DNA from: Calliphora vicina
Lineage: Eukaryota; Arthropoda; Insecta; Diptera; Calliphoridae
Direction: 5' to 3'
NCBI RefSeq assembly: GCF_958450345.1
Contig: NC_088782.1
Location: 64,074,501-64,138,500, forward strand
Length of the DNA: 64,000 nt
Each line of letters begins with the position of its first letter. Position 1 is the stretch's first letter. Position numbers and translations under genes: made by a program. This document shows, piece by piece, positions 61,284 to 64,000 of this stretch. The notes under the pieces are model-generated. The model was not told the DNA's origin. It made no database searches and saw only the letters and a list, made by a program, of their open reading frames with translations.

Positions 61284-61953
61284 TTTTTATACCCTTCACC
61301 TTCGTGAAAAGGATATACATATATAAGTTTTTCATTCCGTTTGTAATTTCCACAATATAATTTTCCGACCCTATAAAGTATATATATTCTGGATCCTTAT
61401 AGATAGCGGAGTCGATTAAGCCATGTCCTTCTGTCTGTCTGTTGAAATCAATTTTCTAAAGACCCCAGATATTTTCGGGATCCAATTCATCAATAATTCT
61501 GTCAGACATACTTTCGAGAAATCAGCAAAATCGGTCCACAAATGGCTGAGATATGAGGAAAAAACCAGGATAACCTCGATTTTTGACCTATATCTGGATT
61601 ACTACTAAGTCATTAATATAGACAATATAATAATCTATCTATCATTAATAATGATAGATATTTCAAAGACATTTGCGACGACGTATATAGGACCATAGTA
61701 AGTTGAATTTTTTTTCACCAGAAAAAAAAAATTTTAAAATCCAAAAAAAAATTTTAAGATTTAAAAAAAAAAAAAATTTAAAACACAAAAAATTTAAAAT
61801 AACAATTGGTAAAATTTTTTTTCCAAAAAACTGAAAAAAAAACTGGAAAAAAATTTTGTTTACCTAAAAATATTTAAAATTTGTATTTTGAAGTATAACT
61901 TGATGAAGGGTATACAAGATTCGGCACAGCCGAATATAGCTCTCTTACTTGTT
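61284..61953 (+). mobile_element. Family B element, copy B8
   Basis: TATACCCTTCACCTTCGTG hairpin end, core GGATCCTTATAGATAGCGGA, a minimal GTCT block (two to three units), TCCACAAATGGCTGAGATATG, A-runs at 61720-61830, and TTCGGCACAGCCGAA with TCTCTTACTTGTT at the 3' end. More diverged than B2 and B7. Confidence 0.8.
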
Positions 61954-62140
61954 CATAATTACTTTATTTCAATTATCATTTACTGATTTCGAATAACAAA
62001 ACATAAAGGAAACTCTTGAATTGCTCAACACCGCACAGTGTAGTCAATCGCGAAAAAGGTTTTAATAAATCTGAATCTTTATTTCCACTGGTCCGATAAG
62101 GGAACAACGATTTCCTAACCCTAGGTGCTCAACTTTGACA

Positions 62141-62282
62141 TCCTGTATCTCCCCTTGTATTCTAAGAGGGTGGTTACAAATTTAAGTTTCTTAAAGACTA
62201 TGTCCTCATCTACGATTCATTCATACATCATTTAGCAATCGGACCAGTAGTTTAGAAGACTCAGATTTATTATGTTTTAATC
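62141..62282. repeat. Tail fragment of the 282-bp (CCACGCCC) repeat family
   Basis: CCTTGTATTCTAAGAGGG, TTTCTTAAAG, ATTCATTCATACATCAT and GGACCAGTAGTTTAGAAGAC align with 36205-36325; the tandem part is absent. Confidence 0.6.
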
Positions 62283-64000
62283 ACAATATAAATCAGAGGT
62301 GCTCGGCACACATAGCCAACAAGGAACGAATGTTTGTAATTGTTTATTTACATGTATACAACACGAATAGTTATGCAACACATTAAAACAAAGACAGGAG
62401 GTATAAAAATTACAATAGCTGTCAACCTTCCTTCACAATTGAGACATGTTCTCTGTCTGTGCCGATCACTGGTCTGAATTATCTTATAATCAAAAATATC
62501 TCTATATCTATAATCCAAATGTTAATATCAAGAATTTTTCAAAATAAAACTGTATAATTTCAATTTCTTTTTGCATTTTTGTGTAAAAAGTAAATTTGTT
62601 CTAGTCTCTTAGTAAAATTAAAAATGTCTTTTAATACGAAAAATTAAAAATAAAATTTTATTTTTACGCCATAATTAATTGAGTCAGATTTGTCATACAA
62701 AATAAAAATGAAAATTTAAACATATTTTAATTTAAATTAACTTGAAAAAAATTATATATGTATATAAAATGAAAATAAAAGTAATGTGAACACAAAAATA
62801 TTGAGACATTAGAATGTTGTTAAAAATATCAAACATTATTTCAAATTTATTTACTTAATTTTCATAAATTATATAAAAATATATTATTAAAATGTGTTAT
62901 TATTAAATAAATATTTCTATTGTTTTTGAAAAATATTAATATTCAAAAAAAAAAAAGAAAGTGTTAACATTCAAGATAAATTGTTTGCTTTCAATGACGG
63001 TCACTGAACCTCTTTGGGGTTATACACGGATTTATGAAATTAGTTTACATTTAGAACAAAATTCTTTATTTTTTTATAAATAAAATATTATAAATTTTAA
63101 TATTTCTATCTACAATATAATGAAATATTTAAACAACTGCGTGAAATAATATTTAATACGAAGAAGCACAAAAATAAACGTAATAATACATTTTTTTTGT
63201 AATTCGAATACACCCACGTCTCAAATAAATAACAAAACAGCAAAATGTGGCGACATTTAAAAAAAATAAAAACAATATAAAATAAAATATAACATAATTT
63301 TAGAAAAATGTTCCATAATAAAAATTTTGAAATTTAGAAAATAAAAATATGTAATTTTTACTTATAAATGACATTAATTTCCTGCAGGAAATTTGTGTCA
63401 ATTGTGTCTCAAATAAAAGAAGTATAGTGAAACTTCCCGCATGTGATGCTTTGTTTAAATTTATAAATTTAATAAAAGATTTATTTTCTAAATTTCACTG
63501 TGTGACATGCTGCTGCATGTCATGCCTGAGCCTTGAAATTTGAATATTTCGCAATATCTACAAGCTGCCAAATTCCAAGTTTAATTTTTTTTTTGATTTG
63601 ACCATTTTAAAGGGTTAATTTTCATTGATTAAATTTAAAATTAAAATTTTAATTAATGATTAATGATTAACAAACAATGGCAGTTGGATACAATATATTT
63701 TTGTTTCGCTTTATCGCAATGATTGATTGTTGCCAATAAAATAAATTTAATTGTTAATTACAACGCTACATGTGTTTGGTTTGATTAAAAAAAAAATATA
63801 TTAAGAATTTGCCAAATTATAAATAAATCAAATAAAATTAAATCAATTTTTATACAAATCCCACAAGTAAAAGTGTGAAAATGAATGAAACGAATGCAAC
63901 ATTATGCAGACACCCTTCATTCAACAAAGCAAACGTTAGCAAATAATTAAAATTTTCGGAATTTTAAACAAAAGTTCTCGAATATTTTTTTAATACAAAT
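62283..64000. other. AT-rich unassigned DNA
   Basis: No gene or structured repeat was recognised, except a mariner scrap at 63408-63452. Confidence 0.4.
63408..63452 (-). pseudogene. Mariner scrap (N-terminal coding fragment)
   Basis: AAAGAAGTATAGTGAAACTTCCC followed by GATGCTTTGTTT matches the first codons of the mariner frame at about 41057-41100. Only 45 bp remain. Confidence 0.4.

Overview
The window is AT-rich, repeat-saturated eukaryotic DNA, most likely from a calyptrate (blowfly or housefly type) or related dipteran. The main evidence is at least a dozen copies or fragments of mini-me/DINE-1-like elements with a (GTCY)n proto-microsatellite, together with several mauritiana-type mariner remnants and fly-style non-LTR retrotransposon remnants. 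I found no convincing host protein-coding exon in 64 kb; the longer open frames are transposase, reverse transcriptase/RNase H or microsatellite frames. The species assignment is an inference.

Layout. 0-8.3 kb: satellite-bearing element C (two copies in opposite orientation), mariner scraps, a degenerate ~144-bp array, then one mini-me-like element of each of two families (A and B). 8.3-18 kb: a candidate recursive-splice site, a TIR repeat, a ~122-bp array, a repeat-poor stretch (11.6-13.2 kb), a family B copy and a ~335-bp array split by a TIR element. 18.4-31 kb: two degenerate mariners, each containing other transposons (a family A copy that itself holds a solo LTR; two hAT-like elements at one repeated 8-bp target; a family B copy), a 264-bp Helitron, a Harbinger-like MITE, and a 1,522-bp tandem duplication ending in very long (GACA)n tracts. 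31-44 kb: repeat-poor DNA, more A and B copies, a 282-bp array, a second candidate recursive-splice site, a further mariner and element C. 44-50 kb: two decayed non-LTR retrotransposons. 50-64 kb: element C split by a family B element, a rosa-type mariner remnant split by a 2.4-kb palindrome with an 8-bp target duplication, an inverted pair of repeat E, a 362-bp duplication and a final family B copy.

Interpretation. The simplest reading is the inside of a very large intron, or a gene-poor region, of a gene on the + strand. Three things point that way: two zero-nucleotide-exon (ratcheting) splice motifs on the + strand 29.5 kb apart, no exons, and the fact that every recognisable coding transposon remnant lies on the minus strand, antisense to the proposed transcript. 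Nothing here works together as an operon or pathway. What can be read is a layered history of insertions within insertions, several datable by target-site duplications or by uninterrupted copies elsewhere in the window.
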